DNA of 64,000 nucleotides, from positions 84,138 through 148,137 of the forward strand of contig JAEYVY010000022.1 in NCBI GenBank assembly GCA_023429375.1, read 5' to 3'. Numbering within the stretch: the stretch's first letter is position 1; the number at the start of each line of letters is the position of its first letter. Positions 17,688 to 27,040 of the stretch are shown here, piece by piece. Origin of the DNA: Bacteroidota bacterium (GTDB taxonomy: Bacteria; Bacteroidota; Bacteroidia; Bacteroidales; Tannerellaceae). The notes beneath the pieces were generated by a model that saw only the letters and a program-made list of their open reading frames with translations, was not told where the DNA came from and searched no databases. The translations under genes were made by a program, and so were the position numbers.

Positions 17688-18902
17688 ATGACAACAGTAC
17701 AACAGCAAGTTTTTAATAAAGAACAGGCCAGATATGCTACCCTTTCTTTTTTTCTGGCACAGGGATTGTGTTTTTCTTCATGGGCGAGCCGGATTCCGGA
17801 TATTAAAGAAATTTTTGCTTCTGACTATCTCTTCTATTGGGGGTTGATTCTTTTTCTTATCCCGGTTGGTAAATTTCTGGCCATTCCAATTGCAGGATAT
17901 TTAGTGACGAAATTGAGCAGCAGCGTGATGGTCCGCTTCAGTATTGCCGGTTATGCACTTTCGTTGTTGGCAATTGGATGGGTTCCTTCAATCTATTTGC
18001 TCGGTGTCTTTTTGTTCTCTTTTGGTATTTTCTGGAACCTCTGCGATATATCGCTCAACACACAAGGAATAGCGATAGAGCGTGCTTACGGACGAGCCAT
18101 TATCGCTTCTTTTCATGGAGGATGGAGCTTGGCTGCTTGTTTGGGAGCCTTGATTGGTTTTGGAATGATTGTCTGGGAGGTCTCTCCGGGTTATCACTTT
18201 TTGTTAATAGCTTTACTGATTGGGATCATATTGCTAATCAGCGGTCGTTATTTGACGAATGACAGACCGGCAGAATCTACAGAAAAAACGAAAGAAAAAG
18301 GCGAAAAACCTTGGTATCTGAAGAAACCGGAAACTCTTTTATTGCAACTAGGGCTTGTAGGACTATTTGCTTTAGTTATTGAAGGAGCTATGTTTGACTG
18401 GAGCGGTGTCTATTTTGAGTCTGTTTTGCAAGTACCGAAGTCGCTTCAGATTGGCTTTCTTGTATTTATGGTTATGATGACGGTTGGCCGTTTTCTCACG
18501 AACTATGCTTATGGATTGTGGGGAAAGCGCAGAGTGCTTCAATTAGCGGGAACATTCATCTTTATAGGATTCTTTACAACTGGTCTTCTGGCCGGATTTT
18601 TTGAAGGACTGATAGCTAAGGTTATTGTTAACTCACTGGGCTTTATGCTTGTTGGCTTAGGAATCTCCTGCATAGTGCCTACAAACTATAGTTTTGTGGG
18701 TGCAAAGTCGAAAACACCTGTAGGTATTGCATTAACAATTCTGTCAAGCATTAGTTTTATCGGATCACTGATAGCTCCTTTATTGATAGGTGGTATATCA
18801 CAATTGTTTAATATGCAATATGCTTATCTCGTAGTAGGTGTTATGGGCTTGTTCATCGTACTGATGGCTACATTCAGTGAAGCGTATAAAACAGAATCAT
18901 AA
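17688..18902 (+). CDS. MFS transporter
   Basis: A 404-aa protein with about twelve hydrophobic segments in two halves separated by a charged loop (residues about 195-215, rich in Lys and Glu). The early motif LCFSSWASRIPDIK resembles the SWxxRIPxIK start of the YbjJ-like MFS subfamily. The substrate cannot be read from sequence. The frame extends to a TTG at 17655, but that codon overlaps the promoter element, so the ATG at 17688 is chosen. It is a single-gene unit ended by a strong shared terminator. Confidence 0.85.
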   Translation: MTTVQQQVFNKEQARYATLSFFLAQGLCFSSWASRIPDIKEIFASDYLFYWGLILFLIPVGKFLAIPIAGYLVTKLSSSVMVRFSIAGYALSLLAIGWVPSIYLLGVFLFSFGIFWNLCDISLNTQGIAIERAYGRAIIASFHGGWSLAACLGALIGFGMIVWEVSPGYHFLLIALLIGIILLISGRYLTNDRPAESTEKTKEKGEKPWYLKKPETLLLQLGLVGLFALVIEGAMFDWSGVYFESVLQVPKSLQIGFLVFMVMMTVGRFLTNYAYGLWGKRRVLQLAGTFIFIGFFTTGLLAGFFEGLIAKVIVNSLGFMLVGLGISCIVPTNYSFVGAKSKTPVGIALTILSSISFIGSLIAPLLIGGISQLFNMQYAYLVVGVMGLFIVLMATFSEAYKTES

Positions 18903-18938
18903 AAAAATGCCGGACTGTCAATCCGGCATTTTTTGTAT
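18901..18938. terminator. Bidirectional terminator between MFS carrier and PfkB kinase
   Basis: ATGCCGGA pairs with TCCGGCAT across a 7-nt loop, with an A-run before and a T-run after. It can therefore terminate the two convergent genes that meet here. Confidence 0.85.
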
Positions 18939-18946
18939 ATGTCTAA

Positions 18947-19846
18947 TCAAATTTCAGGAAGAAAAGGTGGATTGTTCTCCATACAATGGAGGACGTCTGC
19001 TATTGTTCCTTTGAACGGCCCCGAAGCCTCAATCTTCAATGTAGACATAGCTGCTGCGAAACGACCGGAATCTTCGATGCCTTTACCCTTGGCACGGCAA
19101 TATAAATAACCTGTCATGTATGTATCACCACAACCCGTAGCATCAACCACTTCTTTAGGGCGGAATGCCGGTATACGGGTAAATGTTTCTCCATCATAGA
19201 TGACCGAACCCATTGAGCCCAGCGTAATAAGTACTTCTTTAACTCCCCAGCTATAAAGTTGTTTAGCAGCTTCTTTGATATCTGTGCTGCCTGTTAGCAC
19301 TTCCATCTCATGTTCGTTTACTTTGAGATAGTGGATATGCTTAAGCGCATCCAACTTTTCGGGCCAATCAACGGCAAATACTTTTTTGTCTCTTACTTCA
19401 CGCAGGTAACCTTGCGAATCGACCGAAACTTTCCCCTTTCCGGCTAAGTAACGGATTACTTCAGTAGAGAAATCATCTGCCAGCAAGGAGCCTAAGTGGA
19501 AGATTTCTGCTTCAATGTTCTGCAAGAAATCGATGGTGAAAGGATCGGCTTTAGCTAAAACTCGCTGTTTACGGTTGTCCTGATTCTCGCCGTAGATGTT
19601 TTCAAAATACACAGAGTTTGCACTTGGCATCACGTCGACATTTACCTGTAACTGACGTAAATTTTCAACGACGTTCATTTCTGATTCAGCCAGAGCGGTA
19701 GCCAGCTTAAAGTCGATATCCGGAAATTGCCTGATAGCATGTGAGAAATAGTAGGAAGTTCCTCCTGGCATATGGACAGTATCACGTGGCGTTACTATTT
19801 TATCCAGCGTAATATGACCTATACAACAAAGTTCATGTTTCTTCAT
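18947..19846 (-). CDS. PfkB family carbohydrate kinase
   Basis: A 299-aa ribokinase-fold sugar kinase. The substrate-side region MPGGTSYYFSHAIRQFPDI and the ATP-site motif DATGCGDTYMTGYL (catalytic aspartate in GCGD, about residue 246) are intact. There are no sugar transport or catabolic neighbours, and the sugar specificity cannot be deduced. The gene converges on the MFS carrier and diverges from the amino acid permease. Confidence 0.88.
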   Translation of the reverse strand: MKKHELCCIGHITLDKIVTPRDTVHMPGGTSYYFSHAIRQFPDIDFKLATALAESEMNVVENLRQLQVNVDVMPSANSVYFENIYGENQDNRKQRVLAKADPFTIDFLQNIEAEIFHLGSLLADDFSTEVIRYLAGKGKVSVDSQGYLREVRDKKVFAVDWPEKLDALKHIHYLKVNEHEMEVLTGSTDIKEAAKQLYSWGVKEVLITLGSMGSVIYDGETFTRIPAFRPKEVVDATGCGDTYMTGYLYCRAKGKGIEDSGRFAAAMSTLKIEASGPFKGTIADVLHCMENNPPFLPEI

Positions 19847-19982
19847 TCCTGTAAAATATTTTCAATGGGTGCGAAAATACTAAAAAAGATACGAACCGTT
19901 CTATATGAACATAAACTAATTATCAGCAAAACGTTGTATCTTTGTTTCTTCCCTTTAAATACGTTATTTATATTCATTTGTT

Positions 19983-21395
19983 TTGGAAGAAAAGAGATTA
20001 AAGAGAGGCTTGACTAATCGGCATATTCAGCTGATAGCTTTAGGTGGGGCAATCGGGACCGGTTTGTTTTTAGGAATAGGTCCTGCAGCTGTGATGGCAG
20101 GTCCTGCAGTGATTTTTGGTTATGCTATAGCAGGAGTTGTTGCGTTTCTGATTATGCGCCAATTGGGCGAAATGGTTGTCGAAGAACCCGTGTCGGGCAG
20201 CTTCAGTCATTTTGCTTACAAATATTGGGGGGCGTTCCCGGGCTTTGCTTCAGGCTGGAACTATTGGATACTTTATATATTAGTGAGTATGGCCGAGTTG
20301 ACAGCTATTGGTACCTATGTACAATTCTGGTGGCCGCATATTCCTTTGTGGGCATCCAGTTTATTTTTCTTCGTGGTCATCAATTTGCTTAATCTTTCGA
20401 CAGTAAAAATATACGGCGAGGCCGAATTCTGGTTTTCAATAATCAAAGTTATAGCCATCATCGCCATGATCTTGTTTGGGACCTATTTACTTATCAGTGG
20501 TACCGCAGGTGAAGGGGTAAGTGTCTCAAATATATGGAATGACGGAGGAGTATTTCCCAAAGGCTTCTTTGGTTCTGACGGATCAGGAGGGTACGAAGGA
20601 TTACTTGCTTCGCTAGCCATCATTATGTTCTCTTTTGGTGGATTGGAATTGATTGGTATTACTGCGGCTGAAGCTGAAAATCCCGAGAAAACTATACCCA
20701 GAGCAACCAATCAGGTGATATATCGTATTTTAATATTTTATGTCGGTGCCTTGATTATCTTGTTTTCGCTTTCTCCCTGGCGCTCAATTACAGAAGGCAG
20801 CAGCCCATTCGTTGCCGTGTTCAGCACCCTGAAGGGGTTTGAGTTTACCTTGTTGGGGCGAACCTTTTTCGCAACGGATATCATTGCCCATGTATTAAAT
20901 ATTGTGGTACTAACGGCAGCCCTTTCTGTATATAACAGCAGTGTTTACAGTAATAGCCGTATGCTTTATGGGTTAGCCATACAACGTAATGCACCCCGTT
21001 TTCTAAGTAAGCTCAACCGACATCATGTACCTGTAGCAGCTATCGGAGTTTCTGCCGTATTTGCTGCTGTCTGCGTAATCATCAACAAGGTAATGCCTGA
21101 AGATGCATTGGAATATTTGATGTCTCTTGTGGTATCTGCGCTCATCATTAATTGGATTATGATTAGCGTTACGCATATTTTCTTCCGTAAAGCGAAGTTT
21201 GCTGAAGGTGTTGGTAAATCAAAGTTCCCTGCACTTTGGTATCCTATTGGCAACTACCTGTGTTTGTTTTTCCTCATCGGAATTCTGGTCATCATGTGGA
21301 TTACAGGTATGGATCTTTCGGTGAAGTTGATACCTGTCTGGTTATTGATGCTATATGCTAGTTATCTGGTACTCCAACGTAAAAGAAAAAGCTGA
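19983..21395 (+). CDS. Amino acid permease (APC superfamily, AAT family), TTG start
   Basis: A 470-aa, roughly twelve-helix amino acid:proton symporter. The start region RGLTNRHIQLIALGGAIGTG is the AAT-family consensus at transmembrane segment 1, and FGGLELIGITAAEAENPEKT matches the family loop after segment 6. The only start that leaves the usual short tail before this motif is TTG at 19983; the frame is closed by a TAA at 19956 and has no upstream ATG. It resembles AnsP/ProY/AroP-type permeases, but specificity is not resolvable. The next gene starts 22 nt downstream. Confidence 0.9.
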   Translation: MEEKRLKRGLTNRHIQLIALGGAIGTGLFLGIGPAAVMAGPAVIFGYAIAGVVAFLIMRQLGEMVVEEPVSGSFSHFAYKYWGAFPGFASGWNYWILYILVSMAELTAIGTYVQFWWPHIPLWASSLFFFVVINLLNLSTVKIYGEAEFWFSIIKVIAIIAMILFGTYLLISGTAGEGVSVSNIWNDGGVFPKGFFGSDGSGGYEGLLASLAIIMFSFGGLELIGITAAEAENPEKTIPRATNQVIYRILIFYVGALIILFSLSPWRSITEGSSPFVAVFSTLKGFEFTLLGRTFFATDIIAHVLNIVVLTAALSVYNSSVYSNSRMLYGLAIQRNAPRFLSKLNRHHVPVAAIGVSAVFAAVCVIINKVMPEDALEYLMSLVVSALIINWIMISVTHIFFRKAKFAEGVGKSKFPALWYPIGNYLCLFFLIGILVIMWITGMDLSVKLIPVWLLMLYASYLVLQRKRKS

Positions 21396-21403
21396 TTTAT
21401 CAC

Positions 21404-21411
21404 TACCTTTG
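21404..21411 (+). promoter_or_regulatory. -7-like element in the gap before the FecCD permease
   Basis: TACCTTTG sits 7 bp before the ATG at 21418. If used, transcription would begin at or next to the start codon. No -33 match is seen, so this may be chance. Confidence 0.3.
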
Positions 21412-21417
21412 TAGACG

Positions 21418-22458
21418 ATGATATTTATCCGGAAGAAAAAGAACATATTGATATTATTGACGGCGCTTCTCGTTGTGTTGTTTGTTGCCAGCCTAGCATA
21501 CGGTTCTGTATCAATACCGTTAGGTGCAGTATGGAGTATCCTTACCGGTGGGGAGGCAGAACGAGCAGCCTGGGAGCATATCTTGTTGCAGTCTCGTTTG
21601 CCTCAGGCATGTACCGCCATGTTGGCAGGTGCAGCCTTGGCTGTAAGTGGGCTTTTGCTACAAACCTTGTTTAAAAATCCGTTAGCTGGTCCTTCGATAT
21701 TAGGTATTACCGATGGCGCCAATCTAGGTGTGGCTGCTGTGATGCTCTATTTCGGAAGTTCTATCGGGCAGATGAGCGGATTTGCTATGAATTCTTATCT
21801 TACGGTTGTTCTCGCTGCTTTTATAGGAGCCAGTTTGGTTTTAGGTATTATCATTTACTTTTCTTCGAAAGTTAAGAGTAATGTAATCTTACTTATTATA
21901 GGTATTATGGTGGGGTATCTGGTTTCATCGTTGATTTCGATTCTGAACTATTATGCCTCGGCCGACCGAATTCATGCTTTTGTGATGTGGGGGTTGGGTA
22001 ATTTTTCCGGCGTATCTCGTGAGCAGCTACCCTATTTTGCAATCTTTACAATCAGTGGATTATTCGTTGCCTTGCTGCTGATTAAACCGTTGAATGCCCT
22101 TTTGCTGGGAGAGATGTATGCCGCAAACTTAGGAGTAAAGATTAAACGAACGCGCTTTCTGATTTTGTTTTGTACCGGATTGCTTGCAGCGTCGACGACA
22201 GCTTTTTGTGGGCCGATTTCGTTTATAGGCTTAGCTGTTCCACATATTGCCCGTCTGATGTTGGGCACATCCAATCATAATTACCTTTTACCGGTAACGC
22301 TGATTACAGGATCTTGTGTTGCTTTGCTCTGTACGCTGTTGATGGTCGTTCCCGGTAGTGATACGATTCTACCACTTAATGCGGTAACCCCTTTACTAGG
22401 TGCACCAGTAATCATTTATGTATTGTTGAATCGAAAATCCATTCAATACTTTAACTGA
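21418..22458 (+). CDS. FecCD/BtuC-type ABC transporter permease
   Basis: The membrane subunit of a metal-chelate or cobalamin importer. The 346-aa protein has about ten transmembrane segments. Family motifs include GSVSIPLGAVWSIL after segment 1, RLPQACTAMLAGAALAVSG, FKNPLAGPSILGITDGANLG, and the ATPase-coupling region FCGPISFIGLAVPHIARLM. Its stop overlaps the start of the ATPase gene (TGATG). No substrate-binding protein or TonB receptor is adjacent, so the ligand (siderophore, heme or cobalamin) is not determined. Confidence 0.93.
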   Translation: MIFIRKKKNILILLTALLVVLFVASLAYGSVSIPLGAVWSILTGGEAERAAWEHILLQSRLPQACTAMLAGAALAVSGLLLQTLFKNPLAGPSILGITDGANLGVAAVMLYFGSSIGQMSGFAMNSYLTVVLAAFIGASLVLGIIIYFSSKVKSNVILLIIGIMVGYLVSSLISILNYYASADRIHAFVMWGLGNFSGVSREQLPYFAIFTISGLFVALLLIKPLNALLLGEMYAANLGVKIKRTRFLILFCTGLLAASTTAFCGPISFIGLAVPHIARLMLGTSNHNYLLPVTLITGSCVALLCTLLMVVPGSDTILPLNAVTPLLGAPVIIYVLLNRKSIQYFN

Positions 22459-23495
22459 TGGCAGACTATAGGCTCCCCGTAATTGAGACAAAAGACCTGA
22501 GTATAGGCTATACCCTAAAGGGGGGTAGGCAAAAGGTAGTGCATAGTGGATTGAATCTGCGACTGTTTGCCGGAGAAGTGACATGCTTGCTTGGCTTGAA
22601 TGGAGCTGGCAAATCCACTCTTTTACGAACACTTTGCGGATTTCAAAAAGCCCTTTCGGGACAAGTCTTTTTACAAGGGAGACCGCTTCGCGACTTTTCG
22701 CAATTGGATTTCTCCCTGGCTGTAGGTGTTGTGCTAACGGAAAAGACAAATGCCGGAGGAATAACAGCCTACGAGTTGGTCTCATTGGGAAGGCATCCCT
22801 ATACGGGTTTTTTCGGCAGACTGAGTCAGGAAGATCATCGGATAATTGAGGAATCACTTGTTTCGGCAGGCATTGCCCATAAAGCCCAAAGCCGAATTGC
22901 GGAACTGAGCGACGGTGAAAAGCAAAAGGTAATGATTGCGAAAGTACTTGCTCAACAATGCCCAATTATCTTGTTGGATGAACCAACGGCCTTCTTGGAT
23001 GTTACAAGTAGGATAGAGACGATGGTCTTATTGCGTAAGCTGGCTGTCGAACAAAACAAAGCGATTCTGTTGTCGACTCATGATATGGATATGGCTATAC
23101 AGATGGGAGATTGCTTTTGGCTATTAGATAAGCAACGAACCGTTGCGTGTGGGGTTCCTGAAGATTTAATTCTTAATGGGACATTTGGGTCGTATTTCGA
23201 AAAGGATGGAATACTTTTTGATGCATCGACCGGTAAATTGAATACAGAAATCCCATCTGTAAGTGTGGGGGTAGAAGGAGATTTTATCACTTCTTATTGG
23301 GTAGGGAATGCATTATTAAGAAATGGTTTTCGTCCGGCAGAGATAAACGAAAACCGTATTTCAGTCATATGTCATTCACCTTCTGCGATACAGATAAAAT
23401 ATCCTGGAGGAGACGAAGAAATAGCTTCAACTGTATTTGAAATGATACAGCTAATCAAAACTAATAAAAACAAAAATGAACGAAATAACTTATAA
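22458..23495 (+). CDS. ABC transporter ATP-binding protein (FecE/BtuD type) with C-terminal extension
   Basis: The ATPase partner of the FecCD permease. Walker A is LLGLNGAGKSTLL (about residues 45-57), the signature is ELSDGEKQKVMIAK, Walker B is IILLDEPTAFLD, and the H-loop is LLSTHDMDMA. Family members are usually about 255 aa; this one is 345 aa, with an extra C-terminal region from about residue 255 that includes SVICHSPSAIQIKYPG. The added region is unrecognised and may be a regulatory domain. The start overlaps the permease stop by one base, and the end overlaps the MATE gene by 20 bp. Confidence 0.92.
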   Translation: MADYRLPVIETKDLSIGYTLKGGRQKVVHSGLNLRLFAGEVTCLLGLNGAGKSTLLRTLCGFQKALSGQVFLQGRPLRDFSQLDFSLAVGVVLTEKTNAGGITAYELVSLGRHPYTGFFGRLSQEDHRIIEESLVSAGIAHKAQSRIAELSDGEKQKVMIAKVLAQQCPIILLDEPTAFLDVTSRIETMVLLRKLAVEQNKAILLSTHDMDMAIQMGDCFWLLDKQRTVACGVPEDLILNGTFGSYFEKDGILFDASTGKLNTEIPSVSVGVEGDFITSYWVGNALLRNGFRPAEINENRISVICHSPSAIQIKYPGGDEEIASTVFEMIQLIKTNKNKNERNNL

Positions 23496-24825
23496 GTTAG
23501 GTAATCAGAAAATAGCTCCATTACTATTGAGTTATGCTATACCTGCCGTAATCGGGACGATGGTTAATGCTTTGCATCATATTGTCAATCGTATTTTCAT
23601 TGGGCAAGCAGTAGGAGCGTTGGCCATTTCAGGACTAACACTTACTTTCCCAATTCTGATGTTTTTACAAGCTTTTGGTATGCTTGTGGGAGCCGGTTCG
23701 GCAACAAGAGTCTCTATTTTTTTAGGTAGAAAAGAGAATGGAATGGCAGAAAATGTATTGGGAAATGCATTGACTCTAACTTTTATACTCTCTGTTCTGA
23801 CCATTGTACCCAGTTTGATTTTTATGGAAGATGTGCTTCTTTTATTTGGAGGAAGCGAACAGACCATGCCATATGCTAAAGAATATTTGTACATTTCAAT
23901 CCCTGGAAATATACTGGCATCCTTAAGTTTTGGATTCAACGCCATCATGCGTGCATCAGGATATCCTCGCAAGGCAATGTCATATATGGTATTAGGAGGC
24001 GTGTTGAATGCCATGTTAGATGGTCTTTTCATCTTTGGTCTTGGTTGGGGTATTCAAGGTGCTGCCTGGTCTACCATTATTGCAATGAGCGTTACTTCTA
24101 TATTGGTTCTCAGACATTTCTGTAATGATGAAAGTATAATTCGATTTAAGAAAAAGAACTTCCCCCCCAATAAACGCATAATCTGGAGTATTTTCTCCAT
24201 AGGTATGTCTCCTTTTGCTATGCAATTAGCCGGAAGTATGGTCAATGTGATTATGAATCAATCGTTGAAACAGTATGGTGGCGACTTAGCTATCGGAGCA
24301 AATGGAATTATCAGCAGTATTGGACTTTTGCTTGTCATGCTCATCATGGGTATCACCCAAGGTATGCAGCCGATTGTAGGATTTAACTATGGTGCAGGCA
24401 ATCGTGCAAGGGTAAAAGAAACGTTCCGTTTTGTTGTAATAGCAGCAACTATCATTACATCAATCGGTGCTTCCTGCAGTATCCTTTTCCCGGGTTTAAT
24501 AGCCCGTGCATTTACTGCTGATCAAGAATTACTCGGTATATCGTCAAATGGACTTCGTATCTGCCTTGCGGCTTTCTTTGTTGTAGGCTCACAGATTGTG
24601 ATTAGTCAATTTTTCCAAAGTATTGGGATTGCTTGGAAGGCGATGTTTCTCAGTTTGAGTCGTCAATGTCTTTATCTTATTCCGGCGATTCTGTTTTTCC
24701 CGAATTTCTTTCAATTGAACGGAGTGTGGTTTGCCTGTCCTTTTTCTGATATCTTAGCTGCCATTACGGCTTGGTTATTCTTGTGGTACCACTTGAAATA
24801 CCAATTGAAGGAAAATATAGTATGA
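23476..24825 (+). CDS. MATE family efflux transporter
   Basis: A 449-aa, twelve-helix multidrug/toxin-extrusion (NorM/DinF-like) exporter driven by Na+ or H+. The two MatE halves show RIFIGQAVGALAISGLTLTF near residue 40 and GITQGMQPIVGFNYGAGN near residue 290. The start codon lies 20 bp inside the ATPase gene, so it is translationally coupled to the importer. Linking a chelate importer to an exporter is odd; it may excrete a ligand or simply share the promoter. Confidence 0.92.
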   Translation: MNEITYKLGNQKIAPLLLSYAIPAVIGTMVNALHHIVNRIFIGQAVGALAISGLTLTFPILMFLQAFGMLVGAGSATRVSIFLGRKENGMAENVLGNALTLTFILSVLTIVPSLIFMEDVLLLFGGSEQTMPYAKEYLYISIPGNILASLSFGFNAIMRASGYPRKAMSYMVLGGVLNAMLDGLFIFGLGWGIQGAAWSTIIAMSVTSILVLRHFCNDESIIRFKKKNFPPNKRIIWSIFSIGMSPFAMQLAGSMVNVIMNQSLKQYGGDLAIGANGIISSIGLLLVMLIMGITQGMQPIVGFNYGAGNRARVKETFRFVVIAATIITSIGASCSILFPGLIARAFTADQELLGISSNGLRICLAAFFVVGSQIVISQFFQSIGIAWKAMFLSLSRQCLYLIPAILFFPNFFQLNGVWFACPFSDILAAITAWLFLWYHLKYQLKENIV

Positions 24826-24827
24826 GT

Positions 24828-26051
24828 TTATTCTATCCATCTTTTGCCTAAATAACGGACTGAGTACCATGCAGCAAGAAATCCGATAGATAAGACGGTG
24901 AATAGTACGATGACTACATCCTGCAATTTGACCAATACAGGATAAGCGTCGATGATGAAAGCATTCGCTCCACCTCCGAACTTGAGCAAACCGAATTCTT
25001 GCTGTAGCAAACAGAGCGTAACGCCAATGATTAAGCCGGCAATTCCTCCTATTCCGGAGATAAGCCAGCCCTCTACAAGAAATATCTTTCGGATAAGTTT
25101 ATTGTCGGCACCCAGATTACGTAGTGTACGTGCGTCGTTTTTCTTTTCAATCATCAGCATGGAAAGAGAGCCGACCACGTTAAACAAAGCAATAACCAAT
25201 ATGAAGCATAAGATGAGGAATATCATCCACTTTTCTACAGCCATCATTTTAAATGAGGCGGCTTGTTGTTCTTCTCTGTCATGCACATAGAACCCATCAC
25301 CCAGGATACGGCTGATTTTCTCCTTGGTTAGCTCTAAATCGGCGTTATCTTTTAATTTAATCTCAAGCGCAGATACTTCGTTCTCGTAATGAAATAGGGT
25401 ACGGGCAAGGTCGAGCGGTATAATCATGTAATTATCATCGTAGACCTGTTGGTTGATGCTAAAGACAGCAGCAATATAGGCATATCCAACATTAAAGGAA
25501 GAAGCGGGATTTGACATATTTACTTTCTCATCCCGTTTGGGCACATAGAGCTCCATTGGCGTGATAAATCCGGGCTTTATGCCAAGATAGTAAGCCAAAC
25601 CAATACCCGGAATCGCATAATCTACAACGTCTTCTTGAAGCTTGAATTCACCGTCGATTAAGGTTTTCTCTATATTAATCTGTTGGTTGTAGTTTTGATC
25701 CACTCCTTTTACCACACCAACTACCTGTCTGTCGCTATATCTGATCAGTGCATTTTCCTGTAATACATGACTTACAATGGTAATTTCAGGAAGAGCATTC
25801 AGCTCATCCATAAATTGGGAAGTTGGTATGAATACCTTTCCGGTCTTGGGTGTTACCTTTAGCTGGGGATCGAAATCACTAAATAAAGAAGCAATCAGGC
25901 TGCTGAATCCATTCATGACGGATAAAACACAGACTAGCGCTATGGTTACGACCATTACACCGCAAACCGATACCATAGATATGATATTGATAGCGTTATG
26001 CGATTTCTTAGAGATAAGATAACGCTTCGCGATATGGAATGGGAGATTCAA
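24828..26051 (-). CDS. FtsX/LolC/LolE-like ABC permease
   Basis: An inner-membrane permease of the lipoprotein-releasing (LolCDE) type. The 407-aa protein has an N-terminal transmembrane helix after FHIAKRYLISKKSHNAINII, a large periplasmic MacB_PCD-like domain (residues about 50-240), and three C-terminal helices within an FtsX domain (IFLILCFILVIALFNVVGSL). No LolD ATPase is adjacent, so it must pair with one elsewhere. It is the last gene of the reverse-strand run from aroQ. Confidence 0.88.
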   Translation of the reverse strand: MNLPFHIAKRYLISKKSHNAINIISMVSVCGVMVVTIALVCVLSVMNGFSSLIASLFSDFDPQLKVTPKTGKVFIPTSQFMDELNALPEITIVSHVLQENALIRYSDRQVVGVVKGVDQNYNQQINIEKTLIDGEFKLQEDVVDYAIPGIGLAYYLGIKPGFITPMELYVPKRDEKVNMSNPASSFNVGYAYIAAVFSINQQVYDDNYMIIPLDLARTLFHYENEVSALEIKLKDNADLELTKEKISRILGDGFYVHDREEQQAASFKMMAVEKWMIFLILCFILVIALFNVVGSLSMLMIEKKNDARTLRNLGADNKLIRKIFLVEGWLISGIGGIAGLIIGVTLCLLQQEFGLLKFGGGANAFIIDAYPVLVKLQDVVIVLFTVLSIGFLAAWYSVRYLGKRWIE

Positions 26052-26064
26052 GGTTGTAAGATAC

Positions 26065-26397
26065 TTATTTGAGCAACTTGTCTATTTTCTCGATATAATC
26101 AAGCGAATCATCTATGAAGAAAGTCAGTTCAGGTATTTTACGTAGCTGCATACGAACGCGTTGTCCCAAGTCAAAGCGAATAGCTTTAGTATTTGCTCGT
26201 ATAGCTTCCATTAGTTCAGGTGCTTTTGCTGAAGGGAAGATGCTTAGATAGGCTTTAGCAATGCTAAGGTCGGGGCTTACACGAACGGCGCTGACCGAAA
26301 CCAGAGTTCCATGCATACCTTGTGTTTGTTTTTGAAATATGTCTCCTAATTCTTTTTGAATCAGTCTTTCTATTTTGCTTAGTCTTGTACTTTCCAT
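26065..26397 (-). CDS. rbfA: Ribosome-binding factor A
   Basis: RbfA is a 30S maturation factor that binds near the 5' helix of 16S rRNA. The 110-aa protein has the family features TRLSKIERLIQKELGDIFQK at the start, VSVSAVRVSPDLSIAKAYLS in the KH-like domain, and a C-terminal RKIPELTFFIDDSLD. It lies 7 nt after the methyltransferase gene and 13 nt before the permease gene. Confidence 0.95.
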   Translation of the reverse strand: MESTRLSKIERLIQKELGDIFQKQTQGMHGTLVSVSAVRVSPDLSIAKAYLSIFPSAKAPELMEAIRANTKAIRFDLGQRVRMQLRKIPELTFFIDDSLDYIEKIDKLLK

Positions 26398-26404
26398 AAC
26401 GTTG

Positions 26405-27040
26405 TTATTTTTTCCAGATTATCGTTAAACCATCACGAAGCGGGAGAATTACCTTTTCCACTCTTGCATCGTTCTTAATCTTATCATTAAATTCCAAAAT
26501 GCCGATTGTCTGTTTGTCGGAAGCAAGCGGCTCTTCTAAAACTTTACCGTCCCATAGTGTGTTGTCTGCCAGGATAAGTCCTCCCTTACGCACTTTAGGG
26601 AATACAAGATCGTAATAATCCGAATACAAACGTTTATCAGCATCAATAAATACCAAATCAAACTCCTCGTTTAGATTGGGTATTATGTCCATAGCATCAC
26701 CAAAGTGGACTTTTATTTTCTCCTTTTCAGGAGAACGAGACAGATACTTCATAATGAAATCTTCCATCTCGTCATTTATTTCTATTGTATGAATCAGGCC
26801 ATCTTCGTTTAGTCCTTCCGCCATGCATAAGGTTGCATAGCCGGTATAGGTGCCTATTTCCAGAATACGCCGCGGCGTCAACATACGGCAGAACATTTTC
26901 AATATTCTGCCTTGTAGATGACCCGATAGCATTCTCGGGCGTAAAAGGTTTACGTTAGCATCACGGCATAAGGAAGTAAGCAGATCGCTTTCTTCATCTA
27001 TGTGTGATAAAATATAGCCTTCTAGCGCCTCCTGATTCAT
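26405..27040 (-). CDS. Class I SAM-dependent O-methyltransferase (Methyltransf_3 family)
   Basis: A 211-aa enzyme of the caffeoyl-CoA/catechol O-methyltransferase-like family. The SAM motif is ILEIGTYTGYATLCMAEGL (about residues 61-79), the acid and metal-site region is FDLVFIDADKRLYSDYYD, and GGLILADNTLWDGKV follows. Metal-binding Asp and Asn residues are therefore in place. The substrate is unknown. Its start overlaps the pyruvate kinase stop by 4 nt. Confidence 0.9.
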   Translation of the reverse strand: MNQEALEGYILSHIDEESDLLTSLCRDANVNLLRPRMLSGHLQGRILKMFCRMLTPRRILEIGTYTGYATLCMAEGLNEDGLIHTIEINDEMEDFIMKYLSRSPEKEKIKVHFGDAMDIIPNLNEEFDLVFIDADKRLYSDYYDLVFPKVRKGGLILADNTLWDGKVLEEPLASDKQTIGILEFNDKIKNDARVEKVILPLRDGLTIIWKK

